From contig JACQFG010000035.1 of NCBI GenBank assembly GCA_016200155.1, positions 1-23,604 on the forward strand: DNA of 23,604 nt. Reading direction: 5' to 3'. The position numbers were made by a program, and so were the translations under genes. Every line of letters begins with the position of its first letter. Position 1 is the first letter of the stretch. The notes under the pieces are model-generated. The model was not told where the DNA came from. It did no database searches and worked only from the letters and a program-made list of their open reading frames with translations. This document shows, piece after piece, positions 1 to 8,814 of this stretch. This stretch comes from Planctomycetota bacterium. GTDB taxonomy: Bacteria; Planctomycetota; Planctomycetia; Gemmatales; Gemmataceae.

Positions 1-1
1 C

Positions 2-1174
2 GGCGACGTGCAGCCGAATCCCAAGGGTGACGATCGCGTCGCGGGATCGGCAGCCCGGTGGTACATCTATCGCATCACGCATTTCGGGACCCCCAAGGAA
101 ATCGCCTTGATTCATAGCGAATTCGACAAGATCACCGACGCGATGAAGCCCACCGAAACGAAAGCCAAGCCGAATCGCCCGTTCATCAATAAGTATTTCG
201 GCCCCGTGCTGGCGCAGAGCATGAAGGAAGTGATGGAGGTCAACGACGTCAAGAAAGCCCCCGCGACCGTCATCAATGCCGCCATGATGTTTCCCGGCAT
301 GGCTCGCATCAAGGATGAAGGCGATAAGGGCGCCGGCGCCTACCTGCGCGGCCTGGTCAAGGACAGCGGCACCAGCGACGTCGTTCGCCTCTTTGCCCTG
401 AAGGCGCTCAAGGACGCGATGCCGATCGTCGTTCAGGAGGGCCAGTTCAAGCTCGACCCGACCGATGCGGCTCAGAATTCGGCCCGGAAACGCGACAAGC
501 TGAACGTCACGACCTTGACGGACTACATCGAACGCAATGTCAACGTCGCCGGCATGAGCGTGGAGGAAGCCGAGGCCATTCGCTACCTGCGGCGCGAGGC
601 GATCATCGCGCTCGCTCACGCGGGGGCGCCGGCGGTCCTGGCCAAGCGGATTGACAATAAGGAACACTTCGACGGACCGGTCGCGCCGACGCTGATCAAG
701 GTCCTGATCCCGGGCGCCATCTCGCCGCCGCCGAGCATGCAGGAGAAGATTGAAGCCGCCATCGGCCTGTGCCACATGAAGCATCCCAACATGGAGGACT
801 ACGACCCGAGCGCGGCCGTCTTCGTGGTGGGCCGAACGATTGCGGAGTTCGTGGACGATTACAACAAGGACTGGGGGAACATCGCCGCGGTCGGCGCTGC
901 CCGCAAATTGCCGATGCTTGCCTACCGGACCGAGGCGAAGCGTCTCAAGGAAGCGTTGATCGAACTGGAGAAGAACGCCAAGGGGACGAAGGCGAATGAC
1001 CTCAACGCTTCCGCGAAGAGGCTCCTCGATGCGATGCTGGCGGCCAAGGCGGACACGCCATTCCCGCGCGTTGATCCGCCGCAAGAGCTTCGCGTCCAGG
1101 TGGGAAACTTCAAAAACGCTGCGAGCGGCAAGATCTTCAAGACCCTGAAGGTGCCGGCGATACCGCTGAATTAG
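2..1174 (+). CDS. Hypothetical helical-repeat-like protein, 5' end outside window
   Basis: The frame is open from the first complete codon of the window, so the N-terminus is missing; the GTG at 8 is probably internal. About 390 residues are visible. I do not recognise the family. The sequence is soluble-looking, rich in Ala and Lys, and mostly predicted helix. Stretches such as YLRREAIIALAHAGAPAVLA, followed by IKVLIPGAISPPPS and MQEKIEAAIGLCHMK, resemble paired helices of HEAT/armadillo proteins, but no clean repeat period can be shown by eye. No signal peptide or membrane segment lies in the visible part, and neither is excluded upstream. The gene ends at TAG and is followed by a C-rich/G-rich hairpin (1190-1222). 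Coding is well supported by length and composition; function is unknown. Confidence 0.8.
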   Translation, partial: GDVQPNPKGDDRVAGSAARWYIYRITHFGTPKEIALIHSEFDKITDAMKPTETKAKPNRPFINKYFGPVLAQSMKEVMEVNDVKKAPATVINAAMMFPGMARIKDEGDKGAGAYLRGLVKDSGTSDVVRLFALKALKDAMPIVVQEGQFKLDPTDAAQNSARKRDKLNVTTLTDYIERNVNVAGMSVEEAEAIRYLRREAIIALAHAGAPAVLAKRIDNKEHFDGPVAPTLIKVLIPGAISPPPSMQEKIEAAIGLCHMKHPNMEDYDPSAAVFVVGRTIAEFVDDYNKDWGNIAAVGAARKLPMLAYRTEAKRLKEALIELEKNAKGTKANDLNASAKRLLDAMLAAKADTPFPRVDPPQELRVQVGNFKNAASGKIFKTLKVPAIPLN

Positions 1175-1189
1175 CAGGGATCAGGGATC

Positions 1190-1222
1190 AGGGGTTGGGG
1201 GTTGGCAACCGCCCCAACCCCT
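1190..1222. terminator. G-rich/C-rich hairpin after the first gene
   Basis: An 11-base arm aggggttgggg (1190-1200) pairs with ccccaacccct (1212-1222) across an 11-base loop, 15 bases after the stop codon of the first gene. No U-tract follows, so intrinsic termination is only a possibility. The right arm also forms the left flank of palindrome A1. Confidence 0.35.
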
Positions 1223-1370
1223 AGGCCGTGTGGATAATGGCTGGGATGGTGAGTCAAAATCGGGTGCGCGAATTTTCGTGGTACGGGCGGCTCGCCTGCA
1301 GGTGTCTTCAGTCGACGAGCGACATGTGCAGGCGAGCCGCCCGCACCACGAAAAGCGTCCACACGACCTA
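1222..1370. repeat. Palindromic element, family A copy 1
   Basis: This is a nested inverted repeat of about 149 bp. Outer arms taggccgtgtgga (1222-1234) and tccacacgaccta (1358-1370) match with one mismatch. Inner arms at 1274-1306 and 1321-1353 carry the core ggcggctcgcctgca. A second copy with the same outer and inner arms lies at 21258-21442. The 11-mer ccccaacccct occurs just outside the left end (1212-1222) and three bases outside the right end (1373-1383), which could be a target duplication or coincidence in C-rich DNA. The next gene's ATG lies about 20 bases after the element. Confidence 0.85.
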
Positions 1371-1391
1371 ATCCCCAACCCCTACTTCCCC

Positions 1392-2894
1392 ATGGATGAC
1401 GCGATCGTGATCGGTTCGGGCCCCAACGGGCTGGCGGCGGCGTTGAAGCTGGCCCAGGCCGGCTGGCGCGTCCGCGTTCTCGAAGCGCAGCCTCGGCCCG
1501 GCGGGGCGCTCTACTCCCTCGAAACCACGCTGCCGGGCTTTGTCCACGATGTCGGGGCCGCGTTCTTTCCGTTCGCCCATGTCAGCCCCGCCTTTCGACA
1601 ATTTCGTCTCGATGAGGTCGGCTTGCAATGGCGCGCCGGCGTCTACGAGTCGGCTCATCCGGCGCCCGACGGAACCTGCGTCAGCATTGCCCGCGATATC
1701 GACCGGGCCGCGCGCTCGTTCGGCGTTGACGGCGATGCGTGGCGGCAACTCGCCCAATGGCAGGCCGGCATGGGCCAACGGCTGCCCGATGCCCTGCTCG
1801 CGCCATTGCCCGGCATCGGCCCCGCACTAAGACTCGGCGTCGCCAACCTCGTTCGCCTCGGCAGCGCAGGCATGTCGACGGCGGCCGGCTATTCGCGCCG
1901 ACACTTTCGCACCGAGGCCGCCCGACGCGTTATCCCCGGACTGTCATTGCACGTCGATCTCGGACCGGAAGACTTCTCCAGCGCCGCCCTCGGCCTGGTG
2001 CTGGCCTTACTTGCAGCCGGCAGCGGCTTTCAGGTCCCCGTCGGCGGTGCTCGTTCCATCACCTATGCGATGCTCGAACGGCTCGCACAACTCGGTGGTC
2101 TGGTTAATCTCGACAAGCGCGTCACGGCGATCGTCGTTCGCCAGCGGCGCGGCGTCGCGGTCCGCCTGAGCAACGGCGACGAGATTCCCGCGGCGAAAGC
2201 GATCCTCGCCGACGTCGGCGCCCCGGCCCTCCACCTCAAGCTGCTACCCAACGACAGCGTCCCCGGCTACGTTCGTCAATCGATCCGCAACTTTCGCTAC
2301 GGCTGGGGCACGTTCAAGATGGACTGGGCCCTCGCTGGTCCCGTTCCGTGGGCCGCCGGGGAGGCACGCCAATCGGCAGTGGTCCACGCGGGAGACAGCA
2401 TCGACGATCTGATTCGCTTCACCAACGAGGCCCGCGCGGGAACGTTGCCGAGCAATCCTTACCTGGTGATCGGCCAGCAATCGCTGCTCGATCCGACGCG
2501 CGCGCCGACCGGCGGCCACACGCTGTGGGCATATTCGCGGGTGCCGTCGCTGCTGCAAGATGGTTGGGAGAAGCACAAGGAATCGTTCGCGGACCGCATC
2601 GAACAGCGCATCGAGGGTCTGGCGCCGGGATTTCGGGAGGTGATTCGGGGTCGCGCGATATTCGCACCGCCGGACCTTGAAAAGATGAACGAAAATCTGG
2701 TCGGCGGCGATCTCGGCGGCGGTAGTGCCCACTTCTCGCACCAGCTCTTCTGGCGGCCTGTGTTCCCGTACTTCCGTTATCGCACGCCTGTGAAGGGCGT
2801 CTATCTCTGCTCGGCGTCGGCTCATCCGGGCGCCGGCGTTCACGGCGCGTGCGGGTTCAACGCGGCGAATGCGGCGCTTGCGGACAGCCGGTGA
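1392..2894 (+). CDS. FAD-dependent oxidoreductase, phytoene desaturase-like (COG1233 type)
   Basis: The protein is 500 residues from the ATG at 1392. I chose this start because the FAD-binding strand-turn-helix begins at once (MDDAIVIGSGPNGLAA, GxGxxG at residues 8-13). The acidic residue ending strand 2 follows in VRVLEAQPRPGG. The open frame extends upstream to 1230, but that part is only the translated palindrome A1. The C-terminus has the family's typical closing dinucleotide-binding stretch (GVYLCSASAHPGAGVHGACG). Such proteins are flavin amine-oxidase-fold enzymes that oxidise or isomerise hydrophobic substrates such as carotenoids. The substrate cannot be named, because no carotenoid gene is adjacent and vertebrate PYROXD2-like relatives have other roles. 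The stop is 13 bases from the convergent Uma2 gene. Confidence 0.88.
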   Translation: MDDAIVIGSGPNGLAAALKLAQAGWRVRVLEAQPRPGGALYSLETTLPGFVHDVGAAFFPFAHVSPAFRQFRLDEVGLQWRAGVYESAHPAPDGTCVSIARDIDRAARSFGVDGDAWRQLAQWQAGMGQRLPDALLAPLPGIGPALRLGVANLVRLGSAGMSTAAGYSRRHFRTEAARRVIPGLSLHVDLGPEDFSSAALGLVLALLAAGSGFQVPVGGARSITYAMLERLAQLGGLVNLDKRVTAIVVRQRRGVAVRLSNGDEIPAAKAILADVGAPALHLKLLPNDSVPGYVRQSIRNFRYGWGTFKMDWALAGPVPWAAGEARQSAVVHAGDSIDDLIRFTNEARAGTLPSNPYLVIGQQSLLDPTRAPTGGHTLWAYSRVPSLLQDGWEKHKESFADRIEQRIEGLAPGFREVIRGRAIFAPPDLEKMNENLVGGDLGGGSAHFSHQLFWRPVFPYFRYRTPVKGVYLCSASAHPGAGVHGACGFNAANAALADSR

Positions 2895-2907
2895 CGTCGG
2901 TCATTGC

Positions 2908-3468
2908 TCACGAGAAAATCCAGTCCACCGTCACGCGCCACCCCGGAACCGCAGGCTCGGCCTCGGCGGTGTCGCCGCGCCGGTAGGTGACCGGATGATC
3001 CGGATCGGACGCCCGGTAAACGTGAATGCACTCGGCGATGGTATCGATGTCCCATACCACTTCGGTGCCGGCCTGGAAGTAATCGGTGCGCTTATCCGCC
3101 ATCTCCATCTCGGCGGCAGGCGTGTAGTCATTCTCGCTGCGAACCTCGGCGGCAAAGTGCGGCGACCCGGTGACAAATCGCATCGGATCCTTCGGAAACG
3201 GCCCGCGATGATAAGACGCGTCCGGTGAAAACGACTCGCGCCCGGATGGCAAGATCGACACCACATAACCCAGATTGTCCGTGAACGCCTCCCCCGCGTG
3301 AACCTGGGCGGCATGGTCATCAAGACTTCGGTAAATGCGGCCTCCAACCCGATTGGGCTTTCTTCCCGTCGCCATATAGATCACGATCCTTCCACCGATC
3401 AGCTCGGCTTTCTCGGGGGTGCAGTAGAGATCGTCCAGCGTCGCTCTCTTCTGTGCAACCGTAGCCAT
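2908..3468 (-). CDS. Uma2 family protein (DUF820, PD-(D/E)XK nuclease fold)
   Basis: The protein is 186 residues, the usual size for the Uma2 family. Visible landmarks are an early acidic residue before a Gly-turn (EKAELIGGRIV, about 20-30), the strand FSPDASY with Asp83, FAAEVRSEND with Glu108, and DKRTDYFQAGTEVVWDID (about 125-142). That order matches the PD-(D/E)XK-like active site of the family. Uma2 proteins are very numerous in cyanobacteria and planctomycetes and their cellular role is unsettled; nuclease activity is inferred from fold. The start is supported by a good Shine-Dalgarno sequence (ggaggctaccc before ATG on the minus strand). The gene appears to be transcribed alone, with a TATAAT box about 45 bases upstream of the start. 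Confidence 0.85.
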   Translation of the reverse strand: MATVAQKRATLDDLYCTPEKAELIGGRIVIYMATGRKPNRVGGRIYRSLDDHAAQVHAGEAFTDNLGYVVSILPSGRESFSPDASYHRGPFPKDPMRFVTGSPHFAAEVRSENDYTPAAEMEMADKRTDYFQAGTEVVWDIDTIAECIHVYRASDPDHPVTYRRGDTAEAEPAVPGWRVTVDWIFS

Positions 3469-3512
3469 GGGTAGCCTCCATTGGACGGATCGGGCGAACG
3501 TTCCGACATTGA

Positions 3513-3518
3513 ATTATA
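3513..3518 (-). promoter_or_regulatory. Possible -10 box for the Uma2 gene
   Basis: The minus strand reads TATAAT here, 45 bases upstream of the Uma2 start codon. The -35 region is poor (TGGTAA-like), so this is a weak prediction from -10 similarity only. Confidence 0.3.
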
Positions 3519-3606
3519 AAACGCGTCGTGCAGCCTTACCAGTCGATTTCCGGGACACGATTGGGTTCAGTCAGGCTCGGTCATGCCTGCTGGAAAACAG
3601 AACACC

Positions 3607-3635
3607 TGCACGGGCGACTGATGGCGGTCTATAAT
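3607..3635 (+). promoter_or_regulatory. Possible promoter for the aldolase gene
   Basis: A perfect TATAAT lies at 3630-3635, with a weak -35 (TGCACG, 3607-3612) 17 bases before it. Transcription would begin near 3642, leaving a leader of about 28 bases before the ATG at 3670. This is a prediction from consensus similarity in an otherwise GC-rich gap. Confidence 0.35.
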
Positions 3636-3669
3636 TCCCTCGTCGTCCTTATTACCACGGAACAACGCC

Positions 3670-4740
<1,071 letters not shown>

Positions 4741-4746
4741 GTCGTT

Positions 4747-4764
4747 TGCCGCTTGCGGCGTAGC
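4747..4764. repeat. Solo half of a family E palindrome
   Basis: This 18-mer, tgccgcttgcggcgtagc, matches 17 of 18 bases of the left arm of element E2 at 15591-15608. It follows the aldolase stop codon by 6 bases and has no partner arm, so it looks like a remnant or a one-armed copy. Confidence 0.45.
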
Positions 4765-4785
4765 AATCGCGGGACACCGAACGGC

Positions 4786-4814
4786 TTGCAGATCTTCGCG
4801 GTTGCGGTTAGAAT
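4786..4814 (+). promoter_or_regulatory. Likely promoter of the toxin-antitoxin pair
   Basis: TTGCAG (4786-4791) and TAGAAT (4809-4814) are separated by exactly 17 bases, a good sigma-70-type match. Predicted initiation near 4821 leaves a short leader containing the antitoxin Shine-Dalgarno. No clear operator palindrome was seen overlapping it. Confidence 0.45.
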
Positions 4815-4843
4815 TCACTCAGTTCCACCGCGAGGAGGAGGTC

Positions 4844-5065
4844 ATGTACCAGACGATCATCGCCACCTTTGAAGACGGCGTGTTGAGGCCGAGCGAGCCG
4901 CTCGATCTGCCGGCCCATGCTCAAGTCCGCGTCACCGTCGAACTCCTGGCGGACGGCAAGCAAGCTGCATCACCTGGCATGGACAAGATCTATGAGATCC
5001 TCTCGCGGCGCTATGCGAGCGGCCACACCGATACGGCCGAGCGGCATAACGAGCATCAGCCATGA
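4844..5065 (+). CDS. Antitoxin of a VapBC-like pair (AF2212/DUF104-like)
   Basis: The protein is 73 residues from the ATG at 4844, which is preceded by a strong Shine-Dalgarno (gaggaggagg). The N-terminus YQTIIATFEDGVLRPSEPLD, followed by LPAHAQVRVTVEL, is the signature of small AF2212-like/DUF104 antitoxins: a short beta hairpin containing an 'F-x-x-G-x-L-x-P' turn. The C-terminal 30 residues are hydrophilic and presumably wrap the toxin. It overlaps the next gene by four bases (ATGA), so the two are translationally coupled. Its role is to bind and neutralise the PIN toxin. Family-level assignment rests on motif and context; target and autoregulation are not visible. Confidence 0.82.
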   Translation: MYQTIIATFEDGVLRPSEPLDLPAHAQVRVTVELLADGKQAASPGMDKIYEILSRRYASGHTDTAERHNEHQP

Positions 5066-5463
5066 AGCCCATTTTTCTCGACACGGTCGGCCTGATTGCC
5101 CTCTGGGACACCAGCGATCAATGGCATTTGGCAGCGCTGCCGGTTTTCAGCAAACTTCTCGCCGCCGGTCGGACCATGGTCACATCAAGTTGCATACTTC
5201 TGGAATGCGGCAACGCAGCGGCCCGCCGACCCTATCGATTGGATGTGGACGATCTGCGCAATGAGATGCTGGCGCGTGGCTGCCTGTTCGACCCGACTCC
5301 GGACGACCTGACGCGCGCGTGGGATGCGTATCGGGCAGGTTACGCAGGCGACGCGGGAATCGTCGATCAAATCTCATTCGTGATGATGCGCCGGCTGAGC
5401 ATCGATGAAGCATTCACGAACGACCGCCATTTCCGCGCCGCCGGATTCACGAACCTGTTCTGA
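5062..5463 (+). CDS. PIN-domain ribonuclease toxin (VapC-like)
   Basis: The protein is 133 residues, a single PIN domain. The expected acidic residues are visible: Asp7 (IFLDTVGLIAL), Glu48 (SSCILLECGN), Asp102 (GIVDQISF) and Asp121 (FTNDRHF), which in the family coordinate Mg2+/Mn2+ for RNA cleavage. The gene starts inside the antitoxin stop region (ATGA overlap), the normal antitoxin-toxin order. The active site appears intact, so the pair is probably functional rather than decayed. VapC toxins usually cleave tRNA or rRNA at specific sites; the target here cannot be predicted. It ends 18 bases before the convergent lipoprotein gene. Confidence 0.9.
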   Translation: MKPIFLDTVGLIALWDTSDQWHLAALPVFSKLLAAGRTMVTSSCILLECGNAAARRPYRLDVDDLRNEMLARGCLFDPTPDDLTRAWDAYRAGYAGDAGIVDQISFVMMRRLSIDEAFTNDRHFRAAGFTNLF

Positions 5464-5481
5464 GCTGCCGACGAGCCGTTC

Positions 5482-6783
5482 TCACTTCTTCCGCGCCGCG
5501 GCGATTTCGTCTCTCGGCAGGGCGATGATTTGCAGGCGCAACTGTTTCGTGGACTGCCCAACGATCGTTGCGTAATGGTTCGCATCCACGAAACGGCGCT
5601 CCCACGCAATGTCGGCGTCTTCCTTCGGCACCGTCCAGAAGACGTGGCCGCGCTCGCGGTCGATCATGAGTTGGCCCAGGGCGAGCCAGCCGCTGCGGTC
5701 GGGCAGCCACTCCAGCGCCCTGCCATAAGAACGTTGCTCCTTGATGGTCGCCGGGAGCGCCGGGGTGAACGTGTGCTCCGCCGTCCGCTTGCCCGTTTCA
5801 AAGTCCCAGGCCTGCACATGGCTCCTGCTCTGGTCATCGAGGACCAGCGCGGCCAGTTCCTTGCCGTCGTAGGAGAAGGTCAGTGCCGCGCACTGCGTGA
5901 TCGTGGGCAGCTTCGGATGAATGGTGCGGACGAGTTTGCCGGTCGCCACCTCGTAAACGTAAACGAAGCTCTTGGGGCCTTCCACGTGGTAGATGGCCAG
6001 ATACCGGCCGCCCGGCGACACCTCGGTCCACATTCGATCGACGATGTCACCCGCCGTCTTGAACGTGCTGATGGGCGCGCCGGTTTTCACGTCCCACACT
6101 TTCGCCTCGCCGCCCGCGTCGTGTCTTTCCAGTGACAGGAACTGGCCCGGTCCGGCAAAATCGGCAATCCAATTTTGCTTCGCCGGGTTGTCGCCGTCCT
6201 TGACCTTCAGCGTGCTCAGGAGCTTCCCGTCCGCGACCGTGTAGACTTCGACGGACGTCCACTTGTAGCCCTTGGGCTTCACGACGGGCATGGCTAGATA
6301 CATGCCGTCCGGGCTGAGGAAGACTTCCCCGGCGGTCGAGCTCGGGACCGAGCCAAGCCGTTTCATGCTCTGCAGGTTCCACACATCCCAGCCGAGCATC
6401 TTTTGTTTCGTGGCCGACATGACCGCGGCAATCGGACCCGGCCGGCGGGGATGGCGCACCGGACCGTTGCCGCCCGGCACGAGAAGACTGGCCTTCGGGT
6501 CCGTGGGCGGCAGCAACGGCTGACGCAGCGGATCGGGCTCCAGCTTGGCGCCGTCCAGCTCGTCGTCAGTCTTGGGCTTCGGATCCGGCGGTTTCGGTTT
6601 CTTGTCCGCCGGCGGCGGCGGCTTCTCCGTTGGACCTGGGCCTTTCACGATCGGTGCGGGCGAGACCGGTTGCTGCGGCGTCTTGGCCGCAGGCTTCGTT
6701 CCAGGGATCCCGCAACAGCAGCCCGGCAAGACGCCGAGCATCGGACCGAGCAGCGACACGGCAAGAAGGAAGCGGACACGCAT
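5482..6783 (-). CDS. Lipoprotein with WD40-like beta-propeller
   Basis: The protein is 433 residues from the ATG at 6783, which has a Shine-Dalgarno (ggaggaaccctc). The open frame runs 10 codons further but lacks a comparable site. The N-terminus is a lipoprotein signal (MRVRFLLAVSLLGPMLGVLPGC) with the lipobox ending at Cys22. It is followed by a Pro/Lys-rich linker (about 25-80) and then repeated propeller-like blades: FLSPDGMYLAMPVV, VSPGGRYLAIYHVE and FSYDGKELAALVLDD. The protein is probably anchored in the cell envelope, with the propeller serving for binding. It lies downstream of, and on the same strand as, the Ser/Thr kinase, separated by palindrome B1; co-expression is possible. WD40-like proteins next to kinases are common in planctomycetes. 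The ligand is unknown. Confidence 0.82.
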   Translation of the reverse strand: MRVRFLLAVSLLGPMLGVLPGCCCGIPGTKPAAKTPQQPVSPAPIVKGPGPTEKPPPPADKKPKPPDPKPKTDDELDGAKLEPDPLRQPLLPPTDPKASLLVPGGNGPVRHPRRPGPIAAVMSATKQKMLGWDVWNLQSMKRLGSVPSSTAGEVFLSPDGMYLAMPVVKPKGYKWTSVEVYTVADGKLLSTLKVKDGDNPAKQNWIADFAGPGQFLSLERHDAGGEAKVWDVKTGAPISTFKTAGDIVDRMWTEVSPGGRYLAIYHVEGPKSFVYVYEVATGKLVRTIHPKLPTITQCAALTFSYDGKELAALVLDDQSRSHVQAWDFETGKRTAEHTFTPALPATIKEQRSYGRALEWLPDRSGWLALGQLMIDRERGHVFWTVPKEDADIAWERRFVDANHYATIVGQSTKQLRLQIIALPRDEIAAARKK

Positions 6784-6834
6784 GAGGGTTCCTCCGAGTT
6801 GTTCCGGACCCATCGAGACTGCCTTAGTAACGTT

Positions 6835-6994
6835 GGGAAGTATAACTTCCCGATTTCGGTTCGTGGATTGGGCAACACCCCGTGGTGCAGGCGGCTCGCC
6901 TGCACGACTTTGGCGTGTCCCTGACTGTTGTGCAGGCGAGCCGCCTGCACCACGGGGTGTTGGCCAAATCGGAAAGTTATGGTTCGAGCATTCC
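6835..6994. repeat. Palindromic element, family B copy 1
   Basis: Inner arms of 32 bases (6874-6905 and 6930-6961) pair perfectly and contain the core ggcggctcgcctgca shared with family A. Outer arms, aacttcccgattt near 6844 and aaatcggaaagtt near 6966-6978, are less regular because the left side carries extra bases. The right end (gcattcc) touches the stop codon of the kinase gene (6995-6997, minus strand). A shortened copy lies at 17956-18038. The strong hairpin between the kinase and lipoprotein genes could attenuate transcription. Confidence 0.85.
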
Positions 6995-8623
6995 TTAGCG
7001 AAACGCCAGCGACACGATCCAGCAGAACCCGACGGCGACCAGCGTCACGCCGACGCCGATGCCGGCCATCAGCAGGTCGCGCAACGTCGGCCGAAAGCCT
7101 TTCTTGGCCGGCGTCGGGATATCGACGAGTTCCACATCGAACTGATCGGCCGGCAAGGCGGCGGGCATCGGCGCCGCGGCAGGGGCCGATGTGTTGAAGT
7201 CGAGCGGGTTGGCGGGCGGCGGGGCGGGCATGGCCACCGTGATCGGCTCGGGGTCCGGCGCCGGGCCAGGCACCTTGACGCCGGTCCGTTTCTTGCGTTT
7301 CTTCTCCGGGGCCGCCGGCTTCGCGCTGGCGACCGGCACGCTCGGACTCGACTTCGGCTTCGGCGGGGCCACCGGAATGCTCTGCCCGGACGGCGGTCGC
7401 GCGGACGCCACCGGGATGTTTGGGCTCGACGGGGGCTTCACGGGCGGCGCCGGGTTCGTCCGCTCCGCGTCCTTGTCGTTGATCTCCAGCCAGGTCAGGT
7501 ACTTCCGCAGCTGCGGCGTCTCTTCGACGGGCCTGGCCGGCTCGCTCGTCACCATCAAGAACGCATCGAGCGCCTGGGCCGCCCGCGCCGGCGTCGGATA
7601 ACGCTGCCCCGGTTGCTTCGCCATCATCCAGTTCACGATCTGCGACAGCCCCTCCGGCAACGCCGGCACAAAATCTTGCAGCGGCTTGGGCGCCTCCGTC
7701 GCGTGCCGAATCATCTGATTGAGAATGTTCTTGTCCGGGAACGGCGGCTGTCCCGTCAGCAAGTGATACAGCGTGCAACCGAGGCTGTAGATGTCGGCAC
7801 GGATGTCGATGTTGCGCGGATCGCGGGCCTGCTCCGGCGCGAGGTAGTCCGGCGTGCCCAGCAGCGTCCCCTCGCCGGTCAGCTCCATCTTCTCGGTCGC
7901 GTCGGCCTGGGTCTTCTCGTCGAAGAACTCGCGGGCCAGGCCGATGTCGAGAATCTTGACGTTCGATTTCAGCGTCGTCGCGCTGTCCGCCTTGGCGGGG
8001 ATCGGCAGCAGCATCAAGTTGGCCGGCTTCAGGTCGCGATGCACCATGCCCATCTCGTTGATGTGCTGCAACCCGAGCAGCGCCTGATGGATCAGCCGCA
8101 CCGCCTCGGCCGGCGGCAAACGCTTGCGGCGACCGAGCACGTCTTCCAGCGTCTCGCCTTCGAGATACTCCATGACGAGATAATGCACGCCCTTGGTCTC
8201 GCCGACCTGGAACGAGCGCACGACATGCGGATGCTTGAGCTTGACCGACAGCCTCGCCTCGCGCTGAAAGCGGGCGAGCGTCTGTCCGCTCTTGGCCCGC
8301 GACGGCGGCAGCACCTTGATCGCCACCACCTGCCCCGACGGATGCACCGCCTTGTAAACGCCCGCCATCCGTCCCCGGCCGATCCGCTCCAGGACCTTGT
8401 AATCCCCCAGATAAAAATCATCGACATGCCCGCGCGACAACAAGCTCGCTTGATACTCGGTCACGTAGTCCTTGGCGACGAGCCATTTGAGAAACGTCGG
8501 CACCTGGGCCGCCTTGTCCTTGGCTTCCGCCAGCCAGCGCGCGCGCATCGCCTGCATCTCATCGGGGGCCATGAGCTTGCTGCGAATCAAGAACCCGCAC
8601 ATGTTTTCGACTTTGAATTCCAC
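6995..8623 (-). CDS. Membrane-anchored Ser/Thr protein kinase (Hanks type)
   Basis: The protein is 542 residues, beginning at a GTG. A short helical domain (1-70) precedes the kinase core (about 75-358): glycine loop IGRGRMAGVY (81-90), Lys103 in VVAIKVL, Glu122 in the alpha-C segment, HRDLKPAN with Asp197 and Asn202, ILDIGLAR with Asp226 (DIG in place of DFG), GTPDYLAPEQ and DIYSLG. These parts are intact, so it is probably active. Residues 365-510 form a Pro/Ala/Lys-rich linker with repeated PxxPxxPVAS-like units (about 399-436). The end has one membrane helix (LLMAGIGVGVTLVAVGFCWI, about 518-537). The kinase would therefore be cytoplasmic and tethered at its C-terminus, with almost no outer domain, so any signal is likely sensed inside the cell or through partners. 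Confidence 0.93.
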   Translation of the reverse strand: MEFKVENMCGFLIRSKLMAPDEMQAMRARWLAEAKDKAAQVPTFLKWLVAKDYVTEYQASLLSRGHVDDFYLGDYKVLERIGRGRMAGVYKAVHPSGQVVAIKVLPPSRAKSGQTLARFQREARLSVKLKHPHVVRSFQVGETKGVHYLVMEYLEGETLEDVLGRRKRLPPAEAVRLIHQALLGLQHINEMGMVHRDLKPANLMLLPIPAKADSATTLKSNVKILDIGLAREFFDEKTQADATEKMELTGEGTLLGTPDYLAPEQARDPRNIDIRADIYSLGCTLYHLLTGQPPFPDKNILNQMIRHATEAPKPLQDFVPALPEGLSQIVNWMMAKQPGQRYPTPARAAQALDAFLMVTSEPARPVEETPQLRKYLTWLEINDKDAERTNPAPPVKPPSSPNIPVASARPPSGQSIPVAPPKPKSSPSVPVASAKPAAPEKKRKKRTGVKVPGPAPDPEPITVAMPAPPPANPLDFNTSAPAAAPMPAALPADQFDVELVDIPTPAKKGFRPTLRDLLMAGIGVGVTLVAVGFCWIVSLAFR

Positions 8624-8731
8624 GCATCACCCGAGGTTCACGCTGGCTGCACAAATCATTTTGCAACTCCGAGCCGATGGAAGCAATCGCTAAAAATCTT
8701 TGCATCGCCCGGCAAGGAGTCAGATAATGGC

Positions 8732-8793
8732 CGTAGGGACAAGCTGCCAGCTTGTCCCTCCAGGACGGGACAAGCTGGCAGCTTGTCCCTACG
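8732..8793. repeat. Palindromic element, family C
   Basis: Perfect 27-base arms (8732-8758 and 8767-8793) flank an 8-base loop. Each arm contains its own palindrome, gacaagctgccagcttgtc, so the element can fold as one long hairpin or two short ones. It lies between the divergent kinase and pterin dehydratase-like genes, ending 22 bases before the latter's start. Confidence 0.85.
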
Positions 8794-8814
8794 AAGTCAA
8801 CGGAGGAGATATTC

